Source: JAAYEA01 sp012689325
GTDB taxonomy: Bacteria > Chloroflexota > Anaerolineae > JAAYEA01
Assembly (NCBI GenBank): GCA_036841525.1
Contig: DAITVZ010000014.1
Location: 1 to 64,000, forward strand
Direction of reading: 5' to 3'
Length of the DNA stretch: 64,000 nucleotides
The notes under the pieces were generated by a model. That model was not told the origin of the DNA. It did not search any database and was given only the letters and a program-made list of their open reading frames with translations. Made by a program: the position numbers and the translations under genes. Shown here in pieces: positions 48,275 through 55,774 of the stretch (positions are counted from its first letter, which is position 1; each line of letters opens with the position of its first letter).

Positions 48275-49345
48275 ATGCCAAAGGAATTCCGTGTTGGGAT
48301 CGTGGGCGCCGCGTCCAGCTATAGCCTGCACTACCCGGAGGCGCTGAACAAGCTCCCCGGCGTCAAGGCGGTGGGGATGGCCCACCTGGACCGCGACCCC
48401 CGATACATTCGCGATTCGCTGAACCTGTGGTGGCTGGCCAAGTACCCCAAGACCGTCGAGGGGATGGCCGACCGCTGGGGGCTCAAGGTCTATGAGCAGG
48501 CCGAAGAGATGTACGACGACGCCAACCTGGACGCCGTCTGCATCTGCACCGAGGACTATTTGCACCTCTACCACGCCAAGCTGGCGATGGAGCGGGGGCT
48601 GCACGTCTTTGTCCCCAAGCCCTTCGCCAAGTCCGTGGAGGAGGCGACGGAGCTTTTCGGCATGGCCAAGGAGAAGGGCGTCGTGGCCGTGGGCAGCCTG
48701 CCGCACCGCCACCGCGCCAACTCGGTGCTGGCCAGCCAGTTGATCGACGAGGGGGCCATCGGCCGGCCGATCTCGGGGCATTTCACCATCGACCACCACA
48801 TCACCCTGGGCGGCTGGAAGAGCGACCCCTCCATGGCCTCCGGCCCCGAGTACGAGATCGGCTTTTACGTCTTTGACCAGATGCGCATGATGATGATGCG
48901 CGACGTGGCCACGGTGACGGCGCTGGCCGCCAACCTCGACCACCGCGGCATCCCCTTCATCGACAACGCCAAGTGCCTGGTGCAGTGCGAAAACGGCGCG
49001 CTGGCCTCCATCGATCTCTTGCTGGGGATGCACCAGCACTTTCCGGGCGGCCGCACCCTGTACGTGGTGGGCGACGAGGGCGCGCTGGCGGTGGAGCCGG
49101 TGGAGGGCGGCAAGGAAGTCGTGGCCATCTATACCCCCGACGGCAGCAAGCGGGTGGACGTCCCGAGCTGGAACCCCTTCGAGCGCGAGCTGGGCGCCTG
49201 GATGGAGATCTGCCGGGGCGACGGCAACGCCGCGGCGTGGCAGGAAGAGGACTTGAAGACGCTGGAGCTGATCTCGGCGTTCAAGCAGGCCCATCAGTGC
49301 GGCGGCACGGTGACGCTGCGCTGCGTGCAAATGGTCGAAGGGTAG
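48275..49345 (+). CDS. Gfo/Idh/MocA-family oxidoreductase (copy 4)
   Basis: A 356-residue member of the glucose-fructose oxidoreductase family, more diverged than the other three. The N-terminus reads VGIVGAASSYSLHYPEALNK, lacking the full GxGxxG, and the lysine motif is PKPFAKSVEEATELF (PKP for EKP). SLPHRHRANSVLASQLIDEGAIG replaces the usual sugar-site entry. It may bind NAD weakly, or retain it tightly as in some cofactor-recycling members. AAGGAGG precedes the ATG. The operon promoter carries a LacI-type operator. A polysaccharide-deacetylase-like gene follows after a heptad element. Confidence 0.87.
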   Translation: MPKEFRVGIVGAASSYSLHYPEALNKLPGVKAVGMAHLDRDPRYIRDSLNLWWLAKYPKTVEGMADRWGLKVYEQAEEMYDDANLDAVCICTEDYLHLYHAKLAMERGLHVFVPKPFAKSVEEATELFGMAKEKGVVAVGSLPHRHRANSVLASQLIDEGAIGRPISGHFTIDHHITLGGWKSDPSMASGPEYEIGFYVFDQMRMMMMRDVATVTALAANLDHRGIPFIDNAKCLVQCENGALASIDLLLGMHQHFPGGRTLYVVGDEGALAVEPVEGGKEVVAIYTPDGSKRVDVPSWNPFERELGAWMEICRGDGNAAAWQEEDLKTLELISAFKQAHQCGGTVTLRCVQMVEG

Positions 49346-49349
49346 GCGC

Positions 49350-49447
49350 TGATCGCTAATCGCTGATCGCAGGGCGCGGATAACGCCAGTTCTGGTCCTG
49401 CGATACGCGATCTGCGATAAGCGATTTGCGATACGCGATACGCTAGA
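49350..49447. repeat. Paired heptad element E3
   Basis: About three ATCGCNN units (49351-49371), a GC-rich spacer containing TTCTGGTCC, then six GCGATNN units (49406-49443). It starts 5 bp after the Gfo/Idh stop and ends just before the next ribosome site. Confidence 0.85.
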
Positions 49448-49458
49448 GGAGCGAGCTC

Positions 49459-50241
49459 ATGGACTGGTACGGACATTCCTTCGCTTTCAAGATTCGGGTG
49501 GACGTCGAGCACGTGGAGTCGCAGCGGTATATCGGCGACTTTCGGCTGGAAAAGGTGTCCATGGTCAACTGGCTGGACATCCTCGACGAGATGAACGTCA
49601 AGCTGTCTTTCTGTGTGCTGGGCATCACCGCCGAGCTGTACCCTGACATGGTCGGCGATGTGGTGGCGCGCGGGCACGAGGTCTATGGCCACGGCATGTA
49701 CCACGAGCCGGGCTTTCAGGGGCGGCCCTTCCGCGAGCAGCGCCACGAGATGCTGCGCATGAAGCAATCGCTGGAGGCCGCCATCGGCAAGCCCATCCGC
49801 GGCGTCGGCATCCCGCACCACGGGCTGGCGGATGAGAACACCCTCCGCGCCGCCGCCGAGGTGGGGCTGGAGTACGCCGAGGGACGCATCCGCGCCAAGG
49901 GGTCGGTGCTGCCGCAGTGGCGCCAGATCGAGGGGACCGACCTGAAGATATTGGTCCCGGGCGACCAGGGGCGCGGCTTTACGGACGAGTGCGACCGGCG
50001 GCCCTACTGGGCGCTCAAGCACGAGGAGGCCTTTAACCCGCCCGGCGCGCTCAAAAAGTGGAAGGCCGGCATCGATTGGGCCAAGAGCACCGGCGGCATG
50101 GCCAGCCTGGTCATCCATCCCTGGATGCTGATGGTGAACGCCGGCGAGCTCAAGGTCGCCAAGGAGATCATCCGCTACGCCGTGGACGAGGGCGCGTGGA
50201 TGGCGACGGTGGACGGTTTGATCGAGTTAGCAAACAAATAA
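49459..50241 (+). CDS. Polysaccharide deacetylase-family (NodB-like) protein
   Basis: A 260-residue NodB-homology protein without signal peptide, so cytoplasmic. KIRVDVEH supplies the first aspartate, and the metal-histidine motif appears as GHEVYGHGMYHEPG (HxxxxH-like). A later PHHGLADENTLRAAAEVGLEYAEG and a C-terminal VIHPWMLMVNAG with the second catalytic His complete the fold. Cytoplasmic members of this group act on small molecules such as allantoin-like or N-acyl/uronyl compounds. The substrate is unknown. GAGGAGCG precedes the ATG. It is 14 bp upstream of the HMGL-like gene, suggesting consecutive steps. Confidence 0.85.
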   Translation: MDWYGHSFAFKIRVDVEHVESQRYIGDFRLEKVSMVNWLDILDEMNVKLSFCVLGITAELYPDMVGDVVARGHEVYGHGMYHEPGFQGRPFREQRHEMLRMKQSLEAAIGKPIRGVGIPHHGLADENTLRAAAEVGLEYAEGRIRAKGSVLPQWRQIEGTDLKILVPGDQGRGFTDECDRRPYWALKHEEAFNPPGALKKWKAGIDWAKSTGGMASLVIHPWMLMVNAGELKVAKEIIRYAVDEGAWMATVDGLIELANK

Positions 50242-50255
50242 GGAGTTTGTGTTCC

Positions 50256-51479
50256 ATGACCCAACCGTGGCATAACGACAAGTGGTTCGTCAGCCCCTGG
50301 AACTATATGCCAGAGGTGACCAAGGACTGGAAATTCACCGGCAAGCTCAAGGTCCACGACCTGACGCTGCGCGACGGCGAGCAGCAGGCCGGGCTCTGCC
50401 TGCGCAAAGAGGAAAAGGTCCGCATCGCCGAGAGCGCGGCGGCCATGGGCATCCACCGCATCGAGGCCGGCATCCCCGTCGTCTCGGATGAGGACGAGGC
50501 CGCCATCAAAGAGATCGTGCGGCGCAACCTGGGCCCCGAGATCTTTGCCCTGGCCCGTTGCCGCGTGGCCGACGTGCAGCGCGTGGTGGATTGCGGCGTC
50601 AGCGGCGCCATCGTCGAGATCCCCTGCAGCGAGCACATGCTCGAATACGCCTACAAGTGGTCGACGCAAAAGGCCATCGAGCTCTCCGTCGAGGCGACCA
50701 AGTACGCCCACGACCAGGGGCTCTATGTCGTCTTCTTTCCCATCGACGCCACCCGCACCGAGATGAACTGGTACCTGGACCTGATCGAGCAGGTGGCCAC
50801 CCACGGGCACATGGACGCCCTGGCGCTGGTGGACACGGCGGGCGTGCTCTCCCCGCACTCGATCCCCTACCTGGTGCAGCGGACGCAGGAGCGCATCCAC
50901 AAGCCGCTGGAGGCCCACTTCCACAACGATTTCGGCGTGGGCGTGGCCAACACCATCGCCGCCATGGTCTCGGGCGTGAGCGTGGCGCACCTGACCAGCA
51001 TGGGCATCGGCGAGCGCGCCGGCAACACCCCGCTGGAAGAGACCGTCATGGCGCTCAAGCTGCTCTACGGGCAGGACCTAGGCATCAAGACCGAGAACTT
51101 TCGCCAGCACTCGCTCCTGGTGCGCGAGCTGGCCGGGCTGGTGCAGCCCTCCAACCGGCCCATCGTCGGCGACACGGTCTTTACCATGGAAGCGGGCATC
51201 ATCACCGACTGGTACCACAACGTGGGCGACGACCACTTTCTGGAGGTGTTCCCCTTCGTGCCCGAGCTGGTGGGGCAAGAGAAGGAGAGCGTGATCCTGG
51301 GCAAAAAGAGCGGCGCCGCCTCCATCGATATCTGGCTGGACAAGCTGGCCGTGGACGCGGACAAGGAGCAGCGCGCCGAGATCCTCAAGCGGGTCAAGCT
51401 GATGGGCATCCAGCGCAAGGGCCCCATCTCGGAGCTGGATTTCCGCGCCATCGTGGACCAGGTGGTCAAGAACAAGTAG
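50256..51479 (+). CDS. HMGL-like acyltransferase (isopropylmalate/homocitrate synthase family)
   Basis: A 407-residue DRE-TIM enzyme. The signature HDLTLRDGEQQAGLCL near residue 35 gives the catalytic Arg-Asp, the metal histidines lie in HFHNDFGVGVANT, and GERAGNTPLEE is the conserved loop. It is similar to isopropylmalate, citramalate and homocitrate synthases and to aldolase-type relatives, but it lacks a LeuA regulatory domain. No leu or lys genes are nearby, so a catabolic aldolase-type or condensing role in the sugar island is more likely. AAGGAG lies upstream of ATG 50256. Palindromic repeats follow its stop. Confidence 0.85.
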   Translation: MTQPWHNDKWFVSPWNYMPEVTKDWKFTGKLKVHDLTLRDGEQQAGLCLRKEEKVRIAESAAAMGIHRIEAGIPVVSDEDEAAIKEIVRRNLGPEIFALARCRVADVQRVVDCGVSGAIVEIPCSEHMLEYAYKWSTQKAIELSVEATKYAHDQGLYVVFFPIDATRTEMNWYLDLIEQVATHGHMDALALVDTAGVLSPHSIPYLVQRTQERIHKPLEAHFHNDFGVGVANTIAAMVSGVSVAHLTSMGIGERAGNTPLEETVMALKLLYGQDLGIKTENFRQHSLLVRELAGLVQPSNRPIVGDTVFTMEAGIITDWYHNVGDDHFLEVFPFVPELVGQEKESVILGKKSGAASIDIWLDKLAVDADKEQRAEILKRVKLMGIQRKGPISELDFRAIVDQVVKNK

Positions 51480-51566
51480 GCGCGTATCGCGTAGGGGCGA
51501 TCCTTGTGATCGCCCTGTGCGGGGGCCTACACGTGGGGCGAACACGAGGTTCGCCCCCACGAGGCG
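51480..51566. repeat. Short heptad stub plus GTAGGGGC-family palindromes
   Basis: One ATCGCNN-like unit directly follows the stop codon. Then GTAGGGGC with inner stem CGATC/GATCG (about 51493-51515) and an inverted GGGGCGAACACGAGGTTCGCC (about 51536-51557) follow. The rest of the spacer to 51640 is plain GC-rich sequence. Confidence 0.7.
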
Positions 51567-51638
51567 CGTGGTGGGTCATGTGGGGCGACGCGGATCGCGG
51601 GGCGAGGATATCCCTCGCCGCACGGTCCGCGTCTTGTT

Positions 51639-51668
51639 TTGCCCCGATCGGGCAACTCATTGTACAAT
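51639..51668 (+). promoter_or_regulatory. Promoter of the GH4 gene with overlapping palindrome
   Basis: TTGCCC (51639-51644) and TACAAT (51663-51668) are 18 bp apart. The palindrome TTGCCC-5-GGGCAA (51639-51655) covers the -35 box and could be an operator distinct from the AAACGTTT type. Confidence 0.6.
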
Positions 51669-51707
51669 GCGGGCGTCCCGACCGAATCACCTGTGGAGGC
51701 ATGTCCC

Positions 51708-53036
51708 ATGGTCAAGATCGCTTTTATTGGCGCGGGGAGCTATGGCTTCACCCGCAACCTGGTGCGCGACGTCCTGACCTTCCCCCTGCTCAAGGACGCC
51801 GAGCTGGCGCTGATGGACATCAACCCGGAGCGCCTCGAATTCGCCGAGAAATCGGTCCGCAAGATCGTCACCAGCGGCAACTATCCGGCCAAGGTGACGG
51901 CCACCCTGAACCGCGAGGAGGCGCTGCGGGGCGCGGATGCGGTGCTGGTGACTATCCTGGCGGGGGGCGTGGATGTCTGGCGCAACGACATCGAGATCCC
52001 GAAAAAGTACGGCGTCGATATCAACATCGGCGACACCCGCGGCGTCTCGGGCATCTTTCGTTTCCTGCGCACCGCGCCGGTGATGTTGGGGATCGCCCGC
52101 GACATGGAGCGGCTTTGCCCCGACGCCACCATGCTCAACTATACCAACCCCATGGCCATGCTCTGCCGCGCCATGCAGCGCGAGACGTCCATCAAGCTGA
52201 CGGGCCTCTGCCACAGCGTGCAGGGTACCGCCGAGATGCTGGCCAAGTGGATCGGCGCGCCCATGGAGGAGGTCACCTACACCTGCGCCGGGATCAACCA
52301 CACCTCCTGGTACGTCAAGTACGAGTGGAAGGGCCAGGACGCTTACCCCCTGATCCGCAAGGCCGTCACCGAGCAGCCCGAGATCTATAACGCGGAGCAG
52401 GTCCGCAACGAGATGTTCCTGGCGCTGGATTACTATGTCACCGAGTCCAGCGGGCACAACTCGGAGTACAACTGGTGGTTCCGCAAGCGCGCGGACCTGA
52501 TCGAAAAGTATTGCACCCACGGGACCAACTGGAACCCCGGCGAGTACGCCTACATCGTCAACCGCTATAGCGAGCGGGAGACCAACTGGCGCGAGGAAGC
52601 CCGCAAGTGGTACGCCTCCGACAACGCCATCTCGCTGGAGCGGGGCCACGAGTATGCCGCCTACATCATCAACGCGCTGCAGGGCGGCGAGCCGTTCCAG
52701 TTCAACGGCAACGTGCCGAACACTGGCCTCGTGACCAACCTGCCGGATAGGGCCTGCGTGGAGGTGCCGGTGTGGGCCTCCAAGAAGGGGCTGGAGGCGG
52801 TGCACGTGGGGGCCCTCCCGCCTCAGTGCGCGCTGCTGACCAACCTCAACTCGAGCATCGAAGAGATGGCGGTGGAAGGCTGCATCAGCGGCGATCCTCG
52901 CCTGATCTACCAGGCCATCGCCCACGACCCGCTCACCGCGGCCATGCTCTCCCTGGCGGAGATCAAGACCATGGTGAACGAGATGCTCGCGTTCAACCAG
53001 CCCTACCTGCCGACGTTCAAGCATTTCAAGGCGTAA
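51708..53036 (+). CDS. Family 4 glycoside hydrolase (NAD- and metal-dependent)
   Basis: A 442-residue GH4 enzyme. GH4 members cleave glycosides by a redox mechanism: NAD oxidises C3 to a keto group, elimination removes the aglycone, and NADH restores C3. The NAD loop is IAFIGAGSYGFTRNLV. The metal ligands are expected in GLCHSVQG (Cys) and GINHTSWY (His). NYTNPMAMLC is also diagnostic. The uronic-acid neighbours suggest a galacturonidase or glucuronidase rather than a 6-phospho-glycosidase, but the sequence does not settle this. TGGAGG precedes the ATG at 51708. It acts in the cytoplasm. Confidence 0.93.
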   Translation: MVKIAFIGAGSYGFTRNLVRDVLTFPLLKDAELALMDINPERLEFAEKSVRKIVTSGNYPAKVTATLNREEALRGADAVLVTILAGGVDVWRNDIEIPKKYGVDINIGDTRGVSGIFRFLRTAPVMLGIARDMERLCPDATMLNYTNPMAMLCRAMQRETSIKLTGLCHSVQGTAEMLAKWIGAPMEEVTYTCAGINHTSWYVKYEWKGQDAYPLIRKAVTEQPEIYNAEQVRNEMFLALDYYVTESSGHNSEYNWWFRKRADLIEKYCTHGTNWNPGEYAYIVNRYSERETNWREEARKWYASDNAISLERGHEYAAYIINALQGGEPFQFNGNVPNTGLVTNLPDRACVEVPVWASKKGLEAVHVGALPPQCALLTNLNSSIEEMAVEGCISGDPRLIYQAIAHDPLTAAMLSLAEIKTMVNEMLAFNQPYLPTFKHFKA

Positions 53037-53044
53037 GCGCGAAG

Positions 53045-53141
53045 CGCGAATCGCACATCGCTAATCGCGGATCGCTTATCGCAGGAGCGGAGCTGTTCGG
53101 GTCCGTTTCCTGCGATTTGCGATACGCGATAGGCTATATGC
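53045..53141. repeat. Paired heptad element E4
   Basis: Five ATCGCNN units (53051-53086), a spacer with GGAGCGGAGCTG and GGGTCC, then four GCGATNN-type units (53112-53139). It lies between the GH4 gene and the PL22-like gene and starts about 10 bp after the GH4 stop. Confidence 0.85.
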
Positions 53142-53152
53142 CCGGAGGAGAC

Positions 53153-54283
53153 ATGGCCCTGCACAAAGGCGACCGCTTCGACGAATCCGTGGCCTTTGCC
53201 GACGCGGTGACCTCCAAGCTGTCGCGGCGGCTGACCCAGTTCCGCGATTTCAACCAGACCCCCACCTACCACCTCAACGCCTGCTTTTCCGCCGATAGCC
53301 GCTACCTGGTGATGGCCTCCTGGGACGCGGAGGGGGATTCCTGCCTGTTGCGGGCGGAGGTGGCGACGGGCGAGATCACGGTGCTGGCCGCGCTGCCCCG
53401 CGCCAGCGGCGAGGACTATAACGGCAACAACGTCTCGCTGATCCAGGCCAGCCAGTGGGTGGCGGCCAACACCGGCAAGACGCTGCGGCTCTGCCACCTG
53501 GAGACGCTGGAGGAGCGGGTGCTGCTGGACCTGAGCGGCACCGAGCAGCGCTTCGGCCACCCCATCGGCAGCCTCGACGGGACCAAGGTCTTTATCCCGC
53601 GCATGACCAAGCGGGTGATCCCCGGCGAGACCAAGGATGTCTCGGTGACGCACCTGGAGGTGGAGATCGCCAGCGGCGCGACCCGGGAGCTCTTTTTCGA
53701 CGAGGGGCGCGCCTGCAACCACCTGGTCCCCAACCCCGTAGACCCCGACCTGCTCCTGATCGACCGCGACCTCCCGCCCAAGTTCGCCCACGGCGGCGAC
53801 GGCGGCCAGACCAGCCGGGTCTGGGTACTCAACCGCGTCACGGGGGCGGTGACCGAGATCCGCCCGCGGGACCCCCACCGCTTCCAGATCCACTCCAACT
53901 GGAACAGCACCGGCGAGCGGGTCTTGCATCACGCCAAGTCGGCCCACGGCGGGCACTATATCGGCGCCTCGGACGCGACGGGCCGCTCGGTGTTCGAGCG
54001 CTGGTACCCCGAGTTCCACTATGGGCACATGTGCACCCACCCCAGCGAGGATGTGATGATCACCGATGGCCTGTTCACCTCGGACCTGGTGATCAAGATT
54101 CACTATCGCGAGCTGGACGAGTCGGGCGCGCCGCGGCTGGAGGTGCTGGCGCGGCACAGCTCGGATTGGTCCAAGGGGCAGCAATCGCACCCGCACTGCC
54201 ACGTCTCGCGGGATGGGCGGTGGCTGAGCTATAACAAGGGCGACGCAGGGCGCTCGGATGTGTACGTGGTGAGGATCGCGTAG
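53153..54283 (+). CDS. Oligogalacturonate lyase-like protein (PL22 family)
   Basis: A 376-residue seven-bladed beta-propeller resembling cytoplasmic oligogalacturonate lyases, which split digalacturonate by beta-elimination. The N-terminal DRFDESVAFADAVTSKLSRRLT, the TPTYHLNACFSADSRYL strand and the histidine-rich loops HYGHMCTHPSEDVMITDG and QSHPHCHVSRDGRWLSY hold the conserved His residues that bind Mn2+ and act in catalysis in this family. GGAGGAG precedes the ATG. It lies after a GH4 gene, consistent with uronide breakdown. Divergent PL22-like proteins of unproven activity are common, so lyase function needs biochemical proof. Confidence 0.87.
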   Translation: MALHKGDRFDESVAFADAVTSKLSRRLTQFRDFNQTPTYHLNACFSADSRYLVMASWDAEGDSCLLRAEVATGEITVLAALPRASGEDYNGNNVSLIQASQWVAANTGKTLRLCHLETLEERVLLDLSGTEQRFGHPIGSLDGTKVFIPRMTKRVIPGETKDVSVTHLEVEIASGATRELFFDEGRACNHLVPNPVDPDLLLIDRDLPPKFAHGGDGGQTSRVWVLNRVTGAVTEIRPRDPHRFQIHSNWNSTGERVLHHAKSAHGGHYIGASDATGRSVFERWYPEFHYGHMCTHPSEDVMITDGLFTSDLVIKIHYRELDESGAPRLEVLARHSSDWSKGQQSHPHCHVSRDGRWLSYNKGDAGRSDVYVVRIA

Positions 54284-54354
54284 GGGAGCCCTGCACGGCG
54301 ATCAATGCGGCATGGAATGCCCGGCGCGCTATGAACGGCGCGCCCAGGCCCGGC

Positions 54355-54389
54355 GATTCGCGATACGCGATCTGCGATTCGCGATATGC
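54355..54389. repeat. Heptad array (GCGATNN), five units, abutting dinB
   Basis: GCGATTC, GCGATAC, GCGATCT, GCGATTC and GCGATAT run without interruption to the dinB stop codon. On the dinB strand they read ATCGCNN after the stop. Confidence 0.85.
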
Positions 54390-54390
54390 G

Positions 54391-55557
54391 CTACTCCGGC
54401 GCGCCCCGGCGCACCACGTCGGCGCCGTAGCGCTTTTGCAGCTCGCGCACGGCCTCCAGGATGCGTCCCTCGCGCTGCCAATCGCGGTCCCACAGCCCCA
54501 ACTGATGCAGCGGGTCCATCAGCCCGCTGACGCCCACGCCGATCAGGCGGACGGCCTTGCCGCGCTCCCAGGTCTTGTCAAAGAGGCGGTGGGCGGCGGC
54601 GCGGATCGCGGCGGCGTCGCAGGCGGGCTCGGGGAGCGACTCCTGGCGCGTGAGGGTGGTGAAATCGGGCCAGCGCAGCTTGAGCTTGACGGTGAGGCCG
54701 CCCTTGCCCGCGGCATGGAGCTGCTGGGCCACGTCGTCGGCCAGCTCGTCCAGCGTGCGGCGGAGCGCCCGCTCGTCGCTGACGTCCCGGGCGTAGGTCA
54801 CCTCGCGGCTCATGGACTTGGCCTCGTGAAAGGTGACGATGGGCGAGTCGTCCAGCCCCTGGGCGTGGCGGTGCAGGGCGTAGCCGTTCTTGCCAAAGGC
54901 GCGCACCAGCTCGGCTTCGGGCGCGGCGGCGATGTCGCCGATGGTGGCGATCCCCAGGCTCCCCAGGCGCTCGGCGGTGCTGGGCCCCACGCCCCAGAGC
55001 GCGCGGGCCGGCAGGGGGGCCAGGAAGGCGGCCTCGCTCCCCGGCGGGACCACCAGGATGGCGCTGGGCGGGCCGTCGCCCCGGGCGGAGGCCTTGCCGA
55101 CGTCGGTGGCGATCTTGGCGACCAGCTTGTTGCTGGCGACGCCGAGCGAGCAAGGGAGCTCCAGCTCGGCGCGGATGCGCGCTTGCAGGCGGCGGGCGAT
55201 GGCCTCGCCGGGCTCGGGGAGCGCGGTCACGTCCAGGAAGGCCTCGTCGATCGAGATCTGCTCCACCAGCTCGGTGAGGGCGTGGAGCCGCTCCATCACC
55301 TGTTGGGAAGCCTCGTGATAGGCGCCGTGGCGGGGGCGCACCACCAGCAGCCCCGGGCAGAGGCGGAGGGCGCGGGACATGGGCATGGCGGAGCGGACGC
55401 CGTGGCGGCGCGCGGCGTAGGAGCAGGAAGCGACCACGCCGCGGGTCTCGGGCTGGCCGCCGACGGCGAAGGCCTTGCCCCGCAGCGCCGGATCGCGCAG
55501 CTCTTCCACGGCGCAAAAGAAGGCGTCCAGGTCCAGGTGCAGGATGGTGCGTGACAT
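54391..55557 (-). CDS. dinB: DNA polymerase IV (Y-family)
   Basis: Error-prone translesion DNA polymerase, 388 residues. The catalytic acids are in ILHLDLDAFFCAVEE (N-terminus) and the SIDEAFLD palm motif near residue 101. GVASNKLVAKIATDVGKASARGDG and VGPSTAERLGSLGI (helix-hairpin-helix thumb) follow, and the little-finger domain begins around KSMSREVTYARDV. The terminal beta-clamp-binding peptide is not obvious. It is a single gene with a good promoter and no LexA box that I can identify. It is convergent with the PL22-like gene. Confidence 0.96.
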   Translation of the reverse strand: MSRTILHLDLDAFFCAVEELRDPALRGKAFAVGGQPETRGVVASCSYAARRHGVRSAMPMSRALRLCPGLLVVRPRHGAYHEASQQVMERLHALTELVEQISIDEAFLDVTALPEPGEAIARRLQARIRAELELPCSLGVASNKLVAKIATDVGKASARGDGPPSAILVVPPGSEAAFLAPLPARALWGVGPSTAERLGSLGIATIGDIAAAPEAELVRAFGKNGYALHRHAQGLDDSPIVTFHEAKSMSREVTYARDVSDERALRRTLDELADDVAQQLHAAGKGGLTVKLKLRWPDFTTLTRQESLPEPACDAAAIRAAAHRLFDKTWERGKAVRLIGVGVSGLMDPLHQLGLWDRDWQREGRILEAVRELQKRYGADVVRRGAPE

Positions 55558-55562
55558 GGGCG

Positions 55563-55635
55563 GGCCCCAGAAAACGAGTTACAGGTTACAAGTGGCAAGA
55601 AGGTCGAACGTCAAACGTCGAATGTCGAACGTCAG
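55563..55635. repeat. GTTACAN and GTCGAAN heptads near dinB
   Basis: GTTACAG and GTTACAA units (about 55578-55592) are followed by GTCGAAC, GTCAAAC, GTCGAAT and GTCGAAC (about 55603-55631), all with a 7-bp period. The GTCGAAN units match the array at 26611-26662. Confidence 0.65.
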
Positions 55636-55668
55636 GACTCGGCGAGTCAGAACGGTTGTTCTTGGGGT

Positions 55669-55697
55669 AGTATAGCATGGGCGGGGGTGGATGTCAA
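55669..55697 (-). promoter_or_regulatory. dinB promoter
   Basis: On the minus strand TTGACA (55697-55692) and TATACT (55674-55669) are 17 bp apart, giving a leader of about 105 nt through the heptad region. Confidence 0.8.
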
Positions 55698-55702
55698 GCG
55701 TG

Positions 55703-55733
55703 TTGTTCGCCTCTGCCGATTTGCGTGTATAAT
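55703..55733 (+). promoter_or_regulatory. Promoter of the PHP gene
   Basis: TATAAT (55728-55733) is clear; TTGTTC (55703-55708) is a weak -35 at 19-bp spacing. It is divergent from dinB. Confidence 0.5.
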
Positions 55734-55774
55734 GGCGCCAGAACGATCAAAACTCGCCGCAAGGAGCGCAGCCT

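Noticed and set aside
24727..54389. Heptad arrays considered as CRISPR
   Set aside because: Units are 7 bp with two variable bases, no 20-50 bp spacers and no cas genes are present.
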